From positions 186,001 to 250,000 of the forward strand of contig WGMR01000003.1 in NCBI GenBank assembly GCA_016124955.1: a DNA stretch of 64,000 nucleotides. Reading direction: 5' to 3'. Position numbers and translations under genes: made by a program. The notes under the pieces were generated by a model. It was given only the letters and a program-made list of their open reading frames with translations, was not told the DNA's origin and made no database searches. Positions 37,549 through 48,134 of this stretch are shown here, piece after piece; position 1 is the first letter of the stretch; each line of letters begins with the position of its first letter. This DNA comes from Alphaproteobacteria bacterium. GTDB taxonomy: Bacteria; Pseudomonadota; Alphaproteobacteria; UBA9219; RFNS01.

Positions 37549-38432
37549 CGTGCTGACCATGTGCTGTAAAGTGCGGTGCCAATAAGCCGCTTTTTACTTT
37601 TTTCCTCGATCGCCAGTTCGCCGCTTTCGATTTTGCCCGGCATATCGCCAAGAACATCTTGCATCAAGCCGTGCAGCGAAAGGAAGGAAGCCCGAATGCT
37701 ATAGGCCGTCAGCATCAGGAACAGCGGCTTTTCGCCGAGCAACTTGCGGCAATCTTTCAGCATCTGCGGCAGGTGATCGAACAGCTCCCATTTTTCCCCC
37801 TTCGGGCCGCGGCCGAACTTGGGCGGGTCGAGAATAATGCCGTCATACTGCGCGCCGCGCCTCACCTCGCGCGCCACGAATTTTTGCGCGTCATCGCAAA
37901 TCCAGCGCACCGAACGTTCGTCCTGCCCGCTGGCCTGCTGGTTATCCTTGGCCCACTGGATCGCTTTCTTGGAAGCATCCAGATGCGTAATTTCGGCCCC
38001 CGCTTGCGCCGCGATCAGCGAAGCCACGCCGGTATAGGCGAACATGTTCAAAATCCGCACCTTGCGTCCCGCGCCGCGTATCGCTTGCGCCATCTGCTCC
38101 CATTGCAAATGCTGTTCCGGGAAAACGCCCATATGGCGAAACGCCGTGAACCGGCCGAGGAATTTCACGCCGCTATATTCCATCGGCCATGTTTCGGCCG
38201 GCTTGCCGCGGTATTTCCAGCGGCCCGCATCATCATCGTCGGTTGACGCGAATACGGCATCGGCCTTGCCCCATTCCGCCTGCGCCAATGCTGGCTCCCA
38301 CATCGCCTGCGGTTCCGGGCGCACAACGGTATAGCGGCCGTACTTTTCAAGCTTAAGCCCGCCGCCGCTATCCAGCAGCGCATAATCGGGCCACCCGGCG
38401 GTGACCAGTAATTTTGGGTTTGCATCCGGCAT
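37545..38432 (-). CDS. Class I SAM-dependent RNA methyltransferase (RlmI-like, no PUA domain)
   Basis: Probably a 23S rRNA cytosine-5 methyltransferase-type enzyme (PF10672-like). The 295-residue protein has the AdoMet loop NMFAYTGVASLIAAQAGA, the acidic strand THLDASKKAIQWAKDN and the catalytic-loop IILDPPKFGRGPKGE. The N-terminal PUA domain of E. coli RlmI (about 396 residues) is absent. It begins five bases after nuoF and is coupled to the TrmH-type gene, so two RNA modification genes are embedded in the complex I operon. Exact target unknown. Confidence 0.88.
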   Translation of the reverse strand: MPDANPKLLVTAGWPDYALLDSGGGLKLEKYGRYTVVRPEPQAMWEPALAQAEWGKADAVFASTDDDDAGRWKYRGKPAETWPMEYSGVKFLGRFTAFRHMGVFPEQHLQWEQMAQAIRGAGRKVRILNMFAYTGVASLIAAQAGAEITHLDASKKAIQWAKDNQQASGQDERSVRWICDDAQKFVAREVRRGAQYDGIILDPPKFGRGPKGEKWELFDHLPQMLKDCRKLLGEKPLFLMLTAYSIRASFLSLHGLMQDVLGDMPGKIESGELAIEEKSKKRLIGTALYSTWSAR

Positions 38433-38437
38433 GGAGA

Positions 38438-39724
38438 TCAGGCGGCCGCCTGGGATTGTTTGCGGTATTGCTCGATCCGCTCAATCATCATCGGACGGAA
38501 ATGACGAATAAGCCCCTGAATGGGCCATGCCGCCGCATCGCCGTGCGCGCAAATGGTATGACCTTCGATTTCCTTAGTGACTTCCAGCAGCGTATCGATT
38601 TCATCGACCGTGGCGTTGCCCTTCACCATGCGCTGCATCACGCGCCAGAGCCAGCCCGTGCCTTCACGGCACGGCGTGCACTGGCCGCAGCTTTCATGCA
38701 TGTAAAAATAGCTGAAGCGTGCAATGGCATAGATTACGTCGGTTCCCTTTTCCATCACGATCACACCGGCGGTACCGAGGCTTGAATTGATCGCCCGCAG
38801 GCTGTCGAAATCCATCAGCGCGGTTTCGCACAATTCTTTTGGCAAAATAGGGGTCGAAGAGCCGCCCGGCACGACCGCGAGCAGGTTATCCCACCCGCCG
38901 CGCACGCCGCCCGCATGCCTTTCAATCAGCTCTTTCATCGGCACGCCCATCGCCTCCTCAACGTTGCAAGGCTGGTTGACGTGGCCGGAAATGCAAAAGA
39001 TCTTGGTGCCGGAATTCTTCGGCCGCCCGATGCCCGCGAACCATTCCGCCCCGCGACGCAAAATTTCCGGCACAACCGCAATGGTTTCAACATTGTTCAC
39101 GATGGTGGGGCAGGCATAAAGCCCGGCCATGGCGGGGAACGGCGGCTTGTTGCGCGGCTGGCCCTTCTTGCCTTCGATGCTTTCCAGTAAAGCGGTTTCT
39201 TCCCCGCAAATATAGGCGCCCGCGCCGCGATGCAGGTAAATATCGAAATCCCAGCCGCTTTTGGCCGCGTTGCGGCCCAAAAGCCCCGCAGCATAGGCCT
39301 CATCAATCGCCTGCTGAATGTGCGAAGCTTCGTTATAAAACTCGCCGCGAATGTATATGTAGCAAACATGCGCGTTGATCGCGAAACCGGAAATCAGGCA
39401 GCCTTCCAGCAAGCGGTGCGGATCGAAACGCAGAATATCGCGGTCCTTGCATGTGCCGGGCTCTGACTCGTCCGCGTTCACAACAAGGTAGCGTGGCCGT
39501 TCGCCCATATGTTTGGGCATGAACGACCACTTCATTCCCGTGGGAAAACCCGCGCCGCCGCGCCCGCGCAGCCCTGAATTTTTCACATCCTCGATAATCG
39601 CATCCTTGCCCTTGGCGATGATCGCTGCCGTGTTGTCCCAGATACCGCGTTTGCGCGCGCCTTCAAGGTTCCACGGCTCGAACCCGTACAGATTGGTGAA
39701 TATGCGATCTTTATCGTCGAGCAT
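38438..39724 (-). CDS. nuoF: NADH-quinone oxidoreductase subunit F
   Basis: NADH-oxidising subunit of complex I, binding FMN and cluster N3. The 428-residue protein has [18 protein letters not shown] (FMN/NADH glycine-rich loop), [29 protein letters not shown] and the C-terminal 4Fe-4[14 protein letters not shown]. The start is the ATG at 39724 (MLDDKDRIF), overlapping the nuoE stop (TGATG); a longer in-frame reading to 39772 overlaps nuoE. Confidence 0.97.
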   Translation of the reverse strand: MLDDKDRIFTNLYGFEPWNLEGARKRGIWDNTAAIIAKGKDAIIEDVKNSGLRGRGGAGFPTGMKWSFMPKHMGERPRYLVVNADESEPGTCKDRDILRFDPHRLLEGCLISGFAINAHVCYIYIRGEFYNEASHIQQAIDEAYAAGLLGRNAAKSGWDFDIYLHRGAGAYICGEETALLESIEGKKGQPRNKPPFPAMAGLYACPTIVNNVETIAVVPEILRRGAEWFAGIGRPKNSGTKIFCISGHVNQPCNVEEAMGVPMKELIERHAGGVRGGWDNLLAVVPGGSSTPILPKELCETALMDFDSLRAINSSLGTAGVIVMEKGTDVIYAIARFSYFYMHESCGQCTPCREGTGWLWRVMQRMVKGNATVDEIDTLLEVTKEIEGHTICAHGDAAAWPIQGLIRHFRPMMIERIEQYRKQSQAAA

Positions 39725-40317
39725 CACCCGGCCTTCCTGTTCTTCAAGCTTGTCGGACCGTTCTGCGCGCATGAACCGCGCCGCCCGGTCTGGGAACCCA
39801 CCGAAATTTCGCGGCCCGCCGCCAGATCGTCGATCAGTCTGCCCATCAGCTGGGGCGAAAGATCTTCAAAATAATCGTCATTCACCTGCACCATGGGCGC
39901 ATTGACGCATGCACCAAGGCATTCAACCTCGGTCACCGAGAATTTTCCGTCTTCCGTGGTTTCGCCGGGGCCAATGCCCAGCTTTTCCTTGCAGACGCGC
40001 TTGATGTCGTCCGAACCGCGCAGCCAGCATGGCGTAGTCGTGCAAACCTGTATGAAGTTCCGGCCAACCGGATGCTTGTTAAACATGGTGTAGAAGGTCG
40101 CGACCTCATAGACCTTGATGCGCGGCATTTCCAGCATATCGGCCACATAATCCATCGCCGCGCGCGGCAGCCAGTTATCGTGCTGCCGCTGCGCGATATC
40201 GAGCAAGGGGATCACGGCGCTCGCTTGCCGCCCTTCCGGGTATTTCGCGATAATTTTCTTCGCCTGCTCAAAGTTTTCAGGCGTAAAGACAAAAGCTTTT
40301 TCCGCAGCGGCGCTCAC
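39724..40317 (-). CDS. nuoE: NADH-quinone oxidoreductase subunit E
   Basis: Thioredoxin-fold 2Fe-2S subunit (cluster N1a) of the NADH module. The 197-residue protein has the four ligands in [10 protein letters not shown] and [10 protein letters not shown], after [17 protein letters not shown]. The start is inferred as GTG at 40317 ([18 protein letters not shown]), which overlaps the nuoD stop as GTGA and matches family length; an ATG at 40392 would read 75 bases back into nuoD. Confidence 0.95.
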   Translation of the reverse strand: MSAAAEKAFVFTPENFEQAKKIIAKYPEGRQASAVIPLLDIAQRQHDNWLPRAAMDYVADMLEMPRIKVYEVATFYTMFNKHPVGRNFIQVCTTTPCWLRGSDDIKRVCKEKLGIGPGETTEDGKFSVTEVECLGACVNAPMVQVNDDYFEDLSPQLMGRLIDDLAAGREISVGSQTGRRGSCAQNGPTSLKNRKAG

Positions 40318-41537
40318 CGGTCGATCTCCCCGAACACAATATCCATGCTGCCAACGATCGCGACGGTATCGGCCAGCAAATGCCCGCGGCACATAAAATC
40401 CGTACCCTGCAAATGCGCAAAACCGGGCGCGCGTATTTTGCAGCGATACGGCTTGTTGGTGCCATCGGAAACGAGATAGACCGCAAATTCGCCTTTTGGC
40501 GCTTCCACGGCGGTGTAGGTTTCACCTTCCGGCACGTGATAGCCTTCGGTGTATAGCTTAAAGTGATGGATCAACGCTTCCATCGATTTCTTCATTTCGG
40601 TACGCGGCGGCGGCGCGATCTTGCGGTCGTCGGTCTTGATCGGGCCATCCATGCGCGGCAATTCGTGCAGGCACTGCCGAATGATCTTCCATGCCTGCTT
40701 CATTTCCTCGATACGCACGATATAACGCGCATAGCAATCGCCGGTCAGCCCAACGGGCACATCGAATTCCATTTTGCCATAAACATCATAGGGCTGCGAT
40801 TTACGCAAATCCCACGCGACGTTCGAAGCGCGCAACATCGGACCCGAAAAACCCCAATCCAGCGCCTGTTCCTTTGTCACAATCCCGACATCGACCGTAC
40901 GCTGTTTGAAAATGCGGTTATTGGTCAGCAGGCTTTCAACATCCGCCAGGAATTTAGGGAAACGCTCGGTCCACGCCCACATATCGTCGGCGAGGCCGGC
41001 GGGCAAATCCTGATGCACGCCGCCCGGACGGAAATAATTCGCATGCATGCGCGCGCCCGAAACGCGCTCATAAAATTCCATCAGCTCTTCACGCTGCTCG
41101 AACCCCCAAAGCGAAGGCGTCACGGCGCCAACGTCTATCGCGAAGGTCGTGATATTCAGGATGTGGTTCAGGATACGCGTCACTTCCGCGAACAGCACAC
41201 GGATATATTGCGCACGCAGCGGCGGCGTAATTTTCAGAAGCTTCTCGACCGCCAGCGCGAAGGCGTGCTCCTGGCACATGGGCGAAACGTAATCGAGCCG
41301 GTCGAAATACGGCACCGCCTGCAGATAGGTTTTGTATTCGATCAGCTTTTCTGTGCCGCGATGCAAAAGGCCGATATGCGGATCGGCGCGCTCGACAACC
41401 TCGCCGTCCATCTCAAGGATCAGACGCAGCACGCCGTGCGCGGCCGGATGCTGCGGCCCGAAATTCATGGTGAAGGGGCGGGTCTTTTTTCCGCTCTGTT
41501 CTTCTGTCGCAGGCTGTTGTGCCTTTGCCGTGCTCAT
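40314..41537 (-). CDS. nuoD: NADH-quinone oxidoreductase subunit D
   Basis: 49-kDa-type subunit that forms the quinone pocket with NuoB. The 407-residue protein has [61 protein letters not shown] and FGEIDR at the C-terminus. A 20-residue charged N-terminal extension precedes the conserved part. It overlaps nuoC by four bases; nuoC and nuoD are separate genes, unlike the enterobacterial fusion. Confidence 0.97.
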   Translation of the reverse strand: MSTAKAQQPATEEQSGKKTRPFTMNFGPQHPAAHGVLRLILEMDGEVVERADPHIGLLHRGTEKLIEYKTYLQAVPYFDRLDYVSPMCQEHAFALAVEKLLKITPPLRAQYIRVLFAEVTRILNHILNITTFAIDVGAVTPSLWGFEQREELMEFYERVSGARMHANYFRPGGVHQDLPAGLADDMWAWTERFPKFLADVESLLTNNRIFKQRTVDVGIVTKEQALDWGFSGPMLRASNVAWDLRKSQPYDVYGKMEFDVPVGLTGDCYARYIVRIEEMKQAWKIIRQCLHELPRMDGPIKTDDRKIAPPPRTEMKKSMEALIHHFKLYTEGYHVPEGETYTAVEAPKGEFAVYLVSDGTNKPYRCKIRAPGFAHLQGTDFMCRGHLLADTVAIVGSMDIVFGEIDR

Positions 41538-42187
41538 GATTTCTCCGCAGGCTTGGCCTTGGGGTTCACGGCTTTTTCATCGCCGGGGAGCATAATATCG
41601 GTCATCCCTTCCCAGGGGCTGAGAAAATCAAAATTACGAAAATCCTGCACCAGCTTTACGGGTTCATAGACAACGCGCTTCTGTTCGTCGTCATAACGCA
41701 CCTCGACATAGCCCGTAAGCGGAAAATCCTTGCGCAGCGGGTGCCCTTCAAAACCGTAATCGGTCAGGATGCGGCGCAGATCGGGGTTGCCGGAAAAGGT
41801 CACGCCGTACATATCCCACGTTTCGCGCTCGAACCATGCGGCGGCGCTGTAAAGTTCGGCGACCGACGGCACGGACGTCTGCTCGTCCGCCGTAACCTTA
41901 ATGCGCACGCGATGGTTCTGGCGCAGGCTAAGCAGGTTATAAACCACATCGAACCGTTCGGGCCGTTCCGGGTAATCGGCCCCGCAAATATCCATCAATT
42001 GCTGCAGCATGGTGCGCGGGTCGTCACGCAATTGGCGCAAAACCTTTGTTATGCTTTCGCGCTTGACCGTAATGCACAGCTCACCGAGCGCGATTTCGGT
42101 CTCGAGCAGATCCTGCCCCAAAAGGCTGCGCATACCGTCAGCAAGTTCCTGCAGGCGTGCTTCGGATTCTGTGTGCATATTCGTCAT
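41534..42187 (-). CDS. nuoC: NADH-quinone oxidoreductase subunit C
   Basis: 30-kDa-type subunit of the complex I peripheral arm. The 217-residue protein has the signature [20 protein letters not shown] and [21 protein letters not shown] place the start at the ATG at 42187 ([18 protein letters not shown]), seven bases after the nuoB stop; readings upstream of this run antisense-like residues through nuoB. Confidence 0.96.
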   Translation of the reverse strand: MTNMHTESEARLQELADGMRSLLGQDLLETEIALGELCITVKRESITKVLRQLRDDPRTMLQQLMDICGADYPERPERFDVVYNLLSLRQNHRVRIKVTADEQTSVPSVAELYSAAAWFERETWDMYGVTFSGNPDLRRILTDYGFEGHPLRKDFPLTGYVEVRYDDEQKRVVYEPVKLVQDFRNFDFLSPWEGMTDIMLPGDEKAVNPKAKPAEKS

Positions 42188-42194
42188 GGCCGGT

Positions 42195-42734
42195 CTAGCG
42201 CGCGATCTTGCTGCGGCCGCGTATTTTGCGGTGCAATTGCATAATGCCGTAAAGCAGCGCTTCCGCCGTCGGCGGGCAGCCGGGCACATAGATATCGACC
42301 GGAACCACGCGATCGCAACCGCGCACAACCGAATAGGAATAATGGTAATAACCGCCGCCATTCGCGCAGCTACCCATGGATATCACCCAGCGCGGCTCAG
42401 GCATCTGGTCATAAACTTTGCGCAGCGCAGGCGCCATTTTGTTGCACAGCGTGCCGGCGACGATCATGACATCCGACTGGCGCGGCGAGGCGCGCGGCAT
42501 CATGCCGAAGCGGTCGAGGTCATAACGGCTCATATAGACGTGGATCATCTCGACCCCGCAGCAGGCAAGCCCGAACGTCATCGGCCACATCGAACCCGTG
42601 CGCGCCCAGTTCAGCAAATCGTCGAACTTGGTCAGCAGGAAGCCCTTGTCTTCCACCACCTCGCCCAAACGCGCGGCCAGCGCATCAGCGCCGGTGACGG
42701 GTTCGCCGAACTCTGGTTGCTTGATCACTCCCAC
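42195..42734 (-). CDS. nuoB: NADH-quinone oxidoreductase subunit B
   Basis: PSST-type subunit carrying the terminal 4Fe-4S cluster N2 that reduces quinone. The 179-residue protein has the adjacent cysteines in [18 protein letters not shown], plus [25 protein letters not shown] and [15 protein letters not shown]. It overlaps the end of nuoA by ten bases. Confidence 0.97.
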   Translation of the reverse strand: MGVIKQPEFGEPVTGADALAARLGEVVEDKGFLLTKFDDLLNWARTGSMWPMTFGLACCGVEMIHVYMSRYDLDRFGMMPRASPRQSDVMIVAGTLCNKMAPALRKVYDQMPEPRWVISMGSCANGGGYYHYSYSVVRGCDRVVPVDIYVPGCPPTAEALLYGIMQLHRKIRGRSKIAR

Positions 42735-43093
42735 TCAAGCGCTCCCTTCTTCCATTCATATATAAACCCGATAGTCAGAACGCCAAGGAACGCAACCATG
42801 GACCAGAACCCGAACAGGCCGATATCGCCCAGCGTAACGGCCCAGGGAAACAGGAACGCGACCTCGAGATCGAAAATAATGAAAAGGATCGCCACGAGGT
42901 AAAAGCGTACATCGAACTTGTGACGGGCATCCGAAAACGCCTCGAACCCGCATTCGTAGGCAGAAAGCTTCTCGCTATCAGGCTTTTGCTTCGCGATGAT
43001 GAAGGAAAGCGCAACAGCCGCGCAGGCCACGACAAGCGCAATGCCGATAAACAACAGGATCGGCAGATAGGATATGACAAGCTCGCTGGCCAT
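42725..43093 (-). CDS. nuoA: NADH-quinone oxidoreductase subunit A
   Basis: Three-helix membrane subunit of complex I (ND3), first gene of the nuo run. The 122-residue protein has the quinone-channel loop [23 protein letters not shown] (first 20: [20 protein letters not shown]) and [10 protein letters not shown]. The start is the ATG at 43093 ([11 protein letters not shown]), rather than an in-frame start 27 codons upstream that is out of family. It is 142 bases downstream of tRNA-Asp on the same strand; I see no clear promoter in that gap, so read-through from the tRNA is possible. Confidence 0.95.
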   Translation of the reverse strand: MASELVISYLPILLFIGIALVVACAAVALSFIIAKQKPDSEKLSAYECGFEAFSDARHKFDVRFYLVAILFIIFDLEVAFLFPWAVTLGDIGLFGFWSMVAFLGVLTIGFIYEWKKGALEWE

Positions 43094-43235
43094 GATTGCC
43101 CGCTGTTGGGTTTCTGGAAACGACGAATCTAACAGACCGAAGGTGAGCCTTTGGGCGTGTAAAATCAAGGCCATACAATAAATTCTTGGCCGGAATATGA
43201 TCTATTGTGGCGTTAAGAATACTTCGCAATGAAAG

Positions 43236-43312
<77 letters not shown>

Positions 43313-43341
43313 AAAGTTCGGCCAACGGGGCCGAGGCGCAG

Positions 43342-43371
43342 GTGATAGGGCAAAATTGCCAGCTATGTCAA
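43342..43371 (-). promoter_or_regulatory. Candidate promoter for tRNA-Asp
   Basis: On the minus strand a perfect -35 (TTGACA, 43366-43371) and TATCAC (43342-43347) are 18 bases apart, with the predicted start about 25 bases upstream of the tRNA-Asp 5' end and a GC-rich stretch after the -10, as is usual for stable RNA promoters. Confidence 0.55.
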
Positions 43372-43461
43372 ATAAATATGGATTAAACGCGAAACCGTTT
43401 ATAAAACAAAGCCCAAGACTAGGTTCACCCAATTCACTTGTTTTCCGGCTATTTAGCCCCC

Positions 43462-45057
43462 ATGCCCCTGCAACCGCACCACTGGCTTCTCGTTTTTGCC
43501 CTGTTTCTGACCGGCGTCGCACATCTTGCCCTGTTGCCGCCGTTCGAGGGGTATGACGAAACCATGCATTATTCGAGCATCCAGCAGATTGCGACGACAG
43601 GGAAAATCCCCTTTTACGGCGAGGCAAAAATCAGCCAAACAGTCGTAGCCTACCGCGATATCGGCCCCATGCCCTACAGCACGAACCGCCCGTTTGAAAA
43701 TAACGGCGGCATGATATACGAAGCGTTTTTCAGGAACCCGGAGCTGGTTTCGGGCTACAAACAAAATCTTGCCGTGCTGCCGCAAAGTTTCACGCCGGGC
43801 GCGGAACTTAATTGGCAAGCCCAGCACCCGCCGCTCTATTACATCCTGATGGCCGCTGTTATAAAACCGCTGGCGACGTTGCCGCTCACGGCGCAATTTT
43901 TCTGGCTAAGGCTGGTTTCCTGGATCATCGCGCTCACCGGGCTTGTTATCGGCTTGCGGGCCGCCGCGAAAACAATCCCGCAGGAACCCGGCAACAAACT
44001 TATGCTGCTCGGTCTATTGTACCCTTTTTGCGTTCCCGGATTTTTTTCGGAATTTGCCCGTCTCGGCAACGATTCCCTATGCGCACTTCTGTTCGGGACG
44101 CTTTGGGTTCTGCTCGTTTCACGGCAAGACCGCCCCTACTCCATGCAACGGCTGTTCGCCATCGGTACCGTGCTAGGCGCAGGTCTGCTGACAAAGGCGT
44201 TTTTCCTGCCCATTACCGCGGCAATCGGTATATGGCTTTTGCTTTTACGCAAGGACCCGCTCAAGAGCCGCATCAAAGCATCCATAATATCCATGGGCGT
44301 TGCCGGGTTAATCGGCGGTATCTGGCATCTGCATAACATCATCAGCCATGGCAGCCTGAGCGGCGGCAGCGATTTCATAGAACTGGATAATCACGGTGGC
44401 TTTTGGGCCGGGCTGGCAACACATTTTTCCTTTTTGGAAGTAATCCGCGGCATGGCGATCATTCCCGCCTCTTGGTTGTGGGCAAGCCCCTGGTCGCTTG
44501 CGCGCTGGCCCGATATTTTTTACTTGGTTCTAGCGGTAGCCGGTTTTATGCCCCTTGCGGCTTATACGTTCCAATTGCGCCGCAAGCCCCTATCCGATAT
44601 CGCATGGCTCCCGGTCTGGCCTGCATTGCTTTTTCTTGCCGGTCTTGGCTATCACGTATTTGTGAATATGGCGTTGACCGGAAAAGGTTCGACCGGCGGC
44701 TGGTACCTGCACATCATGGCTCCGGCTATCGCATATGTTTTTGCCGTCGGCCTTGGGAATATTCTTCGTGGCCCCAAACCATGGAAGGCGCTGTTTCTCG
44801 GCGGCACGGTCTTTACTGCGGCTTATCACCTTTCCACGCTCTGGGCCCAAACGGCAATGTTTGGGGGCTGTGCCACCAAGGCCGCCGACAAAACCTATGC
44901 CTTCGATGACGGCGCTTTCTGTCTTACCGATATTGCTGCCGTCTATCATAACGCCAGCATCATCATCGCGCCCGGTCTGGCCGCCACATGCCTCGTTATT
45001 GCGCTTTTAAGCCTGGCTCTGGTATGGATAGCCCAAGGGCGGTTAGCTCAGCGGTAG
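43462..45057 (+). CDS. Polytopic membrane protein, GT-C glycosyltransferase-like
   Basis: A 531-residue protein with about 11-12 membrane helices. The first periplasmic loop carries LLPPFEGYDETMHYSS, whose acidic pair (Asp-Glu followed by a His) resembles the catalytic loop of GT-C enzymes such as ArnT/PMT and the DUF2142 group; these move sugars from lipid-phosphate donors in the periplasm. Other loops include QAQHPPLYYILMAA. Substrate unknown. The ATG at 43462 (MPLQPHHW) is preferred to an upstream TTG. The last six codons and the TAG stop are the first 21 bases of tRNA-Val. It interrupts the tRNA region that joins hup and nuo in other alphaproteobacteria. Confidence 0.82.
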   Translation: MPLQPHHWLLVFALFLTGVAHLALLPPFEGYDETMHYSSIQQIATTGKIPFYGEAKISQTVVAYRDIGPMPYSTNRPFENNGGMIYEAFFRNPELVSGYKQNLAVLPQSFTPGAELNWQAQHPPLYYILMAAVIKPLATLPLTAQFFWLRLVSWIIALTGLVIGLRAAAKTIPQEPGNKLMLLGLLYPFCVPGFFSEFARLGNDSLCALLFGTLWVLLVSRQDRPYSMQRLFAIGTVLGAGLLTKAFFLPITAAIGIWLLLLRKDPLKSRIKASIISMGVAGLIGGIWHLHNIISHGSLSGGSDFIELDNHGGFWAGLATHFSFLEVIRGMAIIPASWLWASPWSLARWPDIFYLVLAVAGFMPLAAYTFQLRRKPLSDIAWLPVWPALLFLAGLGYHVFVNMALTGKGSTGGWYLHIMAPAIAYVFAVGLGNILRGPKPWKALFLGGTVFTAAYHLSTLWAQTAMFGGCATKAADKTYAFDDGAFCLTDIAAVYHNASIIIAPGLAATCLVIALLSLALVWIAQGRLAQR

Positions 45058-45111
45058 AGCGTCTCGTTTACACCGAGAGGGCCGGGAGTTCGAACCTCTC
45101 ACCGCCCACCA
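45037..45111 (+). tRNA. tRNA-Val (TAC)
   Basis: Plus-strand cloverleaf of 75 bases with encoded CCA. Acceptor GGGCGGT pairs with ACCGCCC; anticodon stem TCTCG/CGAGA with loop TTTACAC gives TAC; T-arm GGGAGTTCGAACCTCTC. Its first 21 bases are also the end of the upstream membrane-protein gene, so its promoter must lie inside that coding region. It converges on hup. Confidence 0.97.
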
Positions 45112-45132
45112 TTTTCATGCGTTCGCAGCCAT

Positions 45133-45174
45133 AAAAAAGGCCGCCTGCCCCGGCAAAACCGGGAACAGGCGGCC
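45133..45174 (-). terminator. Intrinsic terminator of hup
   Basis: On the minus strand, stem GGCCGCCTG / CAGGCGGCC, with an inner CCCGG/CCGGG helix, is followed directly by six T. It lies 17 bases after the hup stop and also shields hup from the convergent tRNA-Val. Confidence 0.85.
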
Positions 45175-45190
45175 TGATACTTGGGCGTGA

Positions 45191-45499
45191 TTACTTCTTG
45201 GCCTTGGCGCCCTTGTTCACGATTTCCTTGAACTGCTTGCCGGCGCGGAACTTCGGCAGGCGCGAAGCCGCAATCTGGATCTGTTCGCCCGTCTGCGGGT
45301 TGCGGCCGGTCCCGGCCTTACGCTGCGAAACGTAAAAGTTGCCGAACCCGACGATCCGGACTTCTTCGCCCTTCTTGAGCGTGCTTTCGACAGTGTCGAA
45401 GGCGGCTTCGAGAACGGTAGCAATGGCGGCCTTCGAAAGATCGAGGCGGGCAAGGGCTTTGTTGTCTGCAACGGCAGCGATAAATTCATTCTTGTTCAT
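45191..45499 (-). CDS. hup: HU-family DNA-binding protein
   Basis: Histone-like nucleoid protein that bends DNA as a dimer. The 102-residue protein has MNKNEFIAAVAD, the GFGNFYVSQRKAGTGRNPQTG (first 20: GFGNFYVSQRKAGTGRNPQT) beta-arm base and RLPKFRAGKQFKEIVN, with a short Lys-rich tail. AAGGAGAG precedes the ATG. It follows lon in the clpX-lon-hup order, but has its own promoter (45592-45620) and terminator. Confidence 0.97.
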   Translation of the reverse strand: MNKNEFIAAVADNKALARLDLSKAAIATVLEAAFDTVESTLKKGEEVRIVGFGNFYVSQRKAGTGRNPQTGEQIQIAASRLPKFRAGKQFKEIVNKGAKAKK

Positions 45500-45591
45500 G
45501 GGACTCTCCTTAGGTTTTTGCGTTAAACCGGCTACTCAGGGATTGGGCTTTGCTATGCGCACAGGCGCGAATCCCGCAGCCAACCGGGAGA

Positions 45592-45620
45592 ATCCTAGGC
45601 TTCCCGCATACCGCAGTCAA
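45592..45620 (-). promoter_or_regulatory. Promoter of hup
   Basis: On the minus strand TTGACT (45615-45620) and TAGGAT (45592-45597) are 17 bases apart, giving a leader of about 85 bases before the hup ATG. The match to the sigma-70 consensus is good (5/6 and 4/6). Confidence 0.6.
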
Positions 45621-45701
45621 ATGCAGCACAGCTTTATGTGCGCATAAAATGGCGGTTATCTGCGAATTTCAGAGGGTTGCGCGACGAGCTTAATGCTGCG
45701 G

Positions 45702-48134
45702 CTAATGCCGCACGACTTCCTCATCCTTGCTGCCATCCTTGTTTTTGGCGGCTTCCTTGGCTTCTTCTTCCGCCTCGTTCCATTCGATCGGCACGAGCGG
45801 TTTGGCAAGCGCAAGCTTCAGGAGTTCGTCAACCGTGGTGACGGGAATGATCTTCATCCCGCGCTTCACGTTGTCCGGGATCTCCGCAAGGTCTTTTTCG
45901 TTTTCCTTGGGGATCAAGACGGTCTTGATACCGCTGCGCAGCGCCGCCAAAAGCTTTTCCTTTAGCCCGCCGATGGGCAGCACCCTGCCCCGCAGCGTGA
46001 TTTCACCGGTCATGGCCACATCCTTGCGGATCGGAATTCCGGTAAGCACGGAAACGATCGACGTTACCATCGCCACGCCGGCCGAAGGCCCGTCCTTCGG
46101 GGTTGCACCTTCCGGCACGTGCACGTGGATATCGCGCTTATCGAGCCGGTTCGGCTTGATACCGAACGCGATCGAGCGCGCCTTCACATAGCTTTCTGCC
46201 GCCTGCACGGATTCCTTCATCACGTCACCGAGCTTGCCGGTGGTGGTGATGCGGCCTTTGCCGGGCAGCGTGACGGCTTCGATCGAAAGAATATCGCCCC
46301 CGACTTCCGTCCAGGCGAGGCCGGTGGTCACACCGACCAGATCTTCGCTTTCGATCTCGCCATACTGGAAGCGCTTCACCCCGGCATATTTGCCAAGATT
46401 GCGCCGCGTGATGTTCAGCGATTTCAGGTCCTTCATCAGGATGTCCTTGACCGCCTTGCGGGCAAGGTTGGCGATTTCGCGCTCAAGGTTACGCACGCCG
46501 GCTTCGCGGGTGTAGTAGCGGATAAGATCGCGAAGCGCGTCTTCGGATATTGAGAATTCGCCCTTCTTCAGCCCGTGCTGCTCAACCTGCTTCTCGATCA
46601 GATGCTGTTTCGAGATTTCAACCTTTTCATCCTCGGTATAGCCAGAAAGGCGAATGATCTCCATGCGGTCCATCAGCGGCTGCGGCATGCGCAACGTGTT
46701 GGCCGTGCAAACGAACATCACGTCCGACAGATCGTAATCGACCTCAAGGTAATGGTCATTGAAGCTGTTGTTTTGTTCCGGGTCCAGCACCTCAAGCAGG
46801 GCCGAGGTCGGGTCACCGCGCCAATCGGAACCGAGCTTGTCGATTTCATCAAGCAGGAATAGCGGGTTCGATGACTTGGCCTTCTTCATGCCCTGAATGA
46901 CCTTGCCGGGCATGGAGCCGATATAGGTACGGCGGTGGCCGCGGATTTCGGCTTCGTCGCGCACGCCGCCAAGCGACATACGCACGAAGTTACGCCCGGT
47001 TGCCTTCGCGACCGATTTACCGAGCGATGTTTTGCCGACGCCCGGAGGGCCGACGAGGCAAAGAATGGGGCCCTTCAGTTTGCTCTGGCGCTGCTGGACC
47101 GCGAGATATTCCAAAATACGTTCCTTGACCTTCTCAAGCCCGAAGTGATCGTGATCCAGGATTTTTTTGGCACCCTTGATGTCTTTCTTGACCTTGGTGC
47201 GCTTGCTCCATGGAATGGAAATGATCCAATCGAGATAGTTGCGGACAACCGTGGCCTCGGCCGACATCGGGCTCATGGAACGGAGCTTCTTGACCTCGCC
47301 TTGCGCCTTTTCGCGCGCCTCCTTGGTCAGCTTGGTTTTCTTCAGCTTTTCTTCCAGTTCGGCAAGCTCGTCGCGGCCATCTTCACCCTCGCCAAGTTCC
47401 TTCTGGATCGCCTTCATCTGCTCGTTCAAATAGTATTCGCGCTGCGTCTTTTCCATTTGGCGCTTAACGCGGTTACGGATGCGCTTCTCGACCTGCAGAA
47501 CGCCGATCTCACCTTCCATAAAGCCGAAAATCTTTTCCAGCCGCTCGCCGACCGAGGGAAGCTCAAGGATCGACTGCTTGTCGGAAATTTTAAGCGTAAG
47601 GTGGGAAGCGATCGTGTCGGTCAGCTTGCCGATATCCTCGATCTGGTTGATCGAGACCAGCACTTCGGGCGGAATTTTCTTGTTGAGTTTCAAATACTGT
47701 TCAAACTGGCCGACAACGGCGCGCGCCAAAGCTTCAACCTCGGCCTCGTCGCCCATCGCCTCTTCAACCGGTTCGGCAACCGCCTGGAAGAAATCGGCAT
47801 TGTCGGTGAATTTCTTGACCTGCGCGCGCTGGCCGCCTTCAACCAGAACCTTCACGGTTCCGTCCGGAAGCTTCAGGAGCTGAAGCACGGTGCCGATAGT
47901 GCCGACACGATAAAGATCATCGACCGCAGGATCGTCAAGCGAAGCATTCTTTTGCGTCAGCAGCAGAATATGCTTGTCTTCCTGCATAACATCTTCAAGC
48001 GCGCGTACGGATTTTTCACGCCCCACAAACAGCGGCACGATCATGTGCGGAAACACCACGATATCGCGCAAAGGTAAAATCGGGTACAGGACGCCGCCAG
48101 TGACGGGAGCTGCGGGAGTGGTGGGGTTGGTCAT
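45702..48134 (-). CDS. lon: ATP-dependent Lon protease
   Basis: Cytoplasmic AAA+ serine protease that degrades misfolded and some regulatory proteins. The 810-residue protein has the N-terminal LonN domain ([19 protein letters not shown]), Walker [14 protein letters not shown] near 363, Walker [12 protein letters not shown], and the protease domain with catalytic Ser in DGPSAGVAM near 680 and Lys in [11 protein letters not shown] Lys/Glu-rich C-terminal tail follows. The stop codon sits in a small perfect hairpin (45697-45712). Expected heat-shock control could not be shown from the upstream region. Confidence 0.97.
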   Translation of the reverse strand: MTNPTTPAAPVTGGVLYPILPLRDIVVFPHMIVPLFVGREKSVRALEDVMQEDKHILLLTQKNASLDDPAVDDLYRVGTIGTVLQLLKLPDGTVKVLVEGGQRAQVKKFTDNADFFQAVAEPVEEAMGDEAEVEALARAVVGQFEQYLKLNKKIPPEVLVSINQIEDIGKLTDTIASHLTLKISDKQSILELPSVGERLEKIFGFMEGEIGVLQVEKRIRNRVKRQMEKTQREYYLNEQMKAIQKELGEGEDGRDELAELEEKLKKTKLTKEAREKAQGEVKKLRSMSPMSAEATVVRNYLDWIISIPWSKRTKVKKDIKGAKKILDHDHFGLEKVKERILEYLAVQQRQSKLKGPILCLVGPPGVGKTSLGKSVAKATGRNFVRMSLGGVRDEAEIRGHRRTYIGSMPGKVIQGMKKAKSSNPLFLLDEIDKLGSDWRGDPTSALLEVLDPEQNNSFNDHYLEVDYDLSDVMFVCTANTLRMPQPLMDRMEIIRLSGYTEDEKVEISKQHLIEKQVEQHGLKKGEFSISEDALRDLIRYYTREAGVRNLEREIANLARKAVKDILMKDLKSLNITRRNLGKYAGVKRFQYGEIESEDLVGVTTGLAWTEVGGDILSIEAVTLPGKGRITTTGKLGDVMKESVQAAESYVKARSIAFGIKPNRLDKRDIHVHVPEGATPKDGPSAGVAMVTSIVSVLTGIPIRKDVAMTGEITLRGRVLPIGGLKEKLLAALRSGIKTVLIPKENEKDLAEIPDNVKRGMKIIPVTTVDELLKLALAKPLVPIEWNEAEEEAKEAAKNKDGSKDEEVVRH

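Noticed and set aside
46935-48077. 380-codon open frame on the plus strand opposite lon
   Set aside because: Antisense of the Lon ATPase and N-domain; Phe/Leu-rich but without membrane topology or family match.
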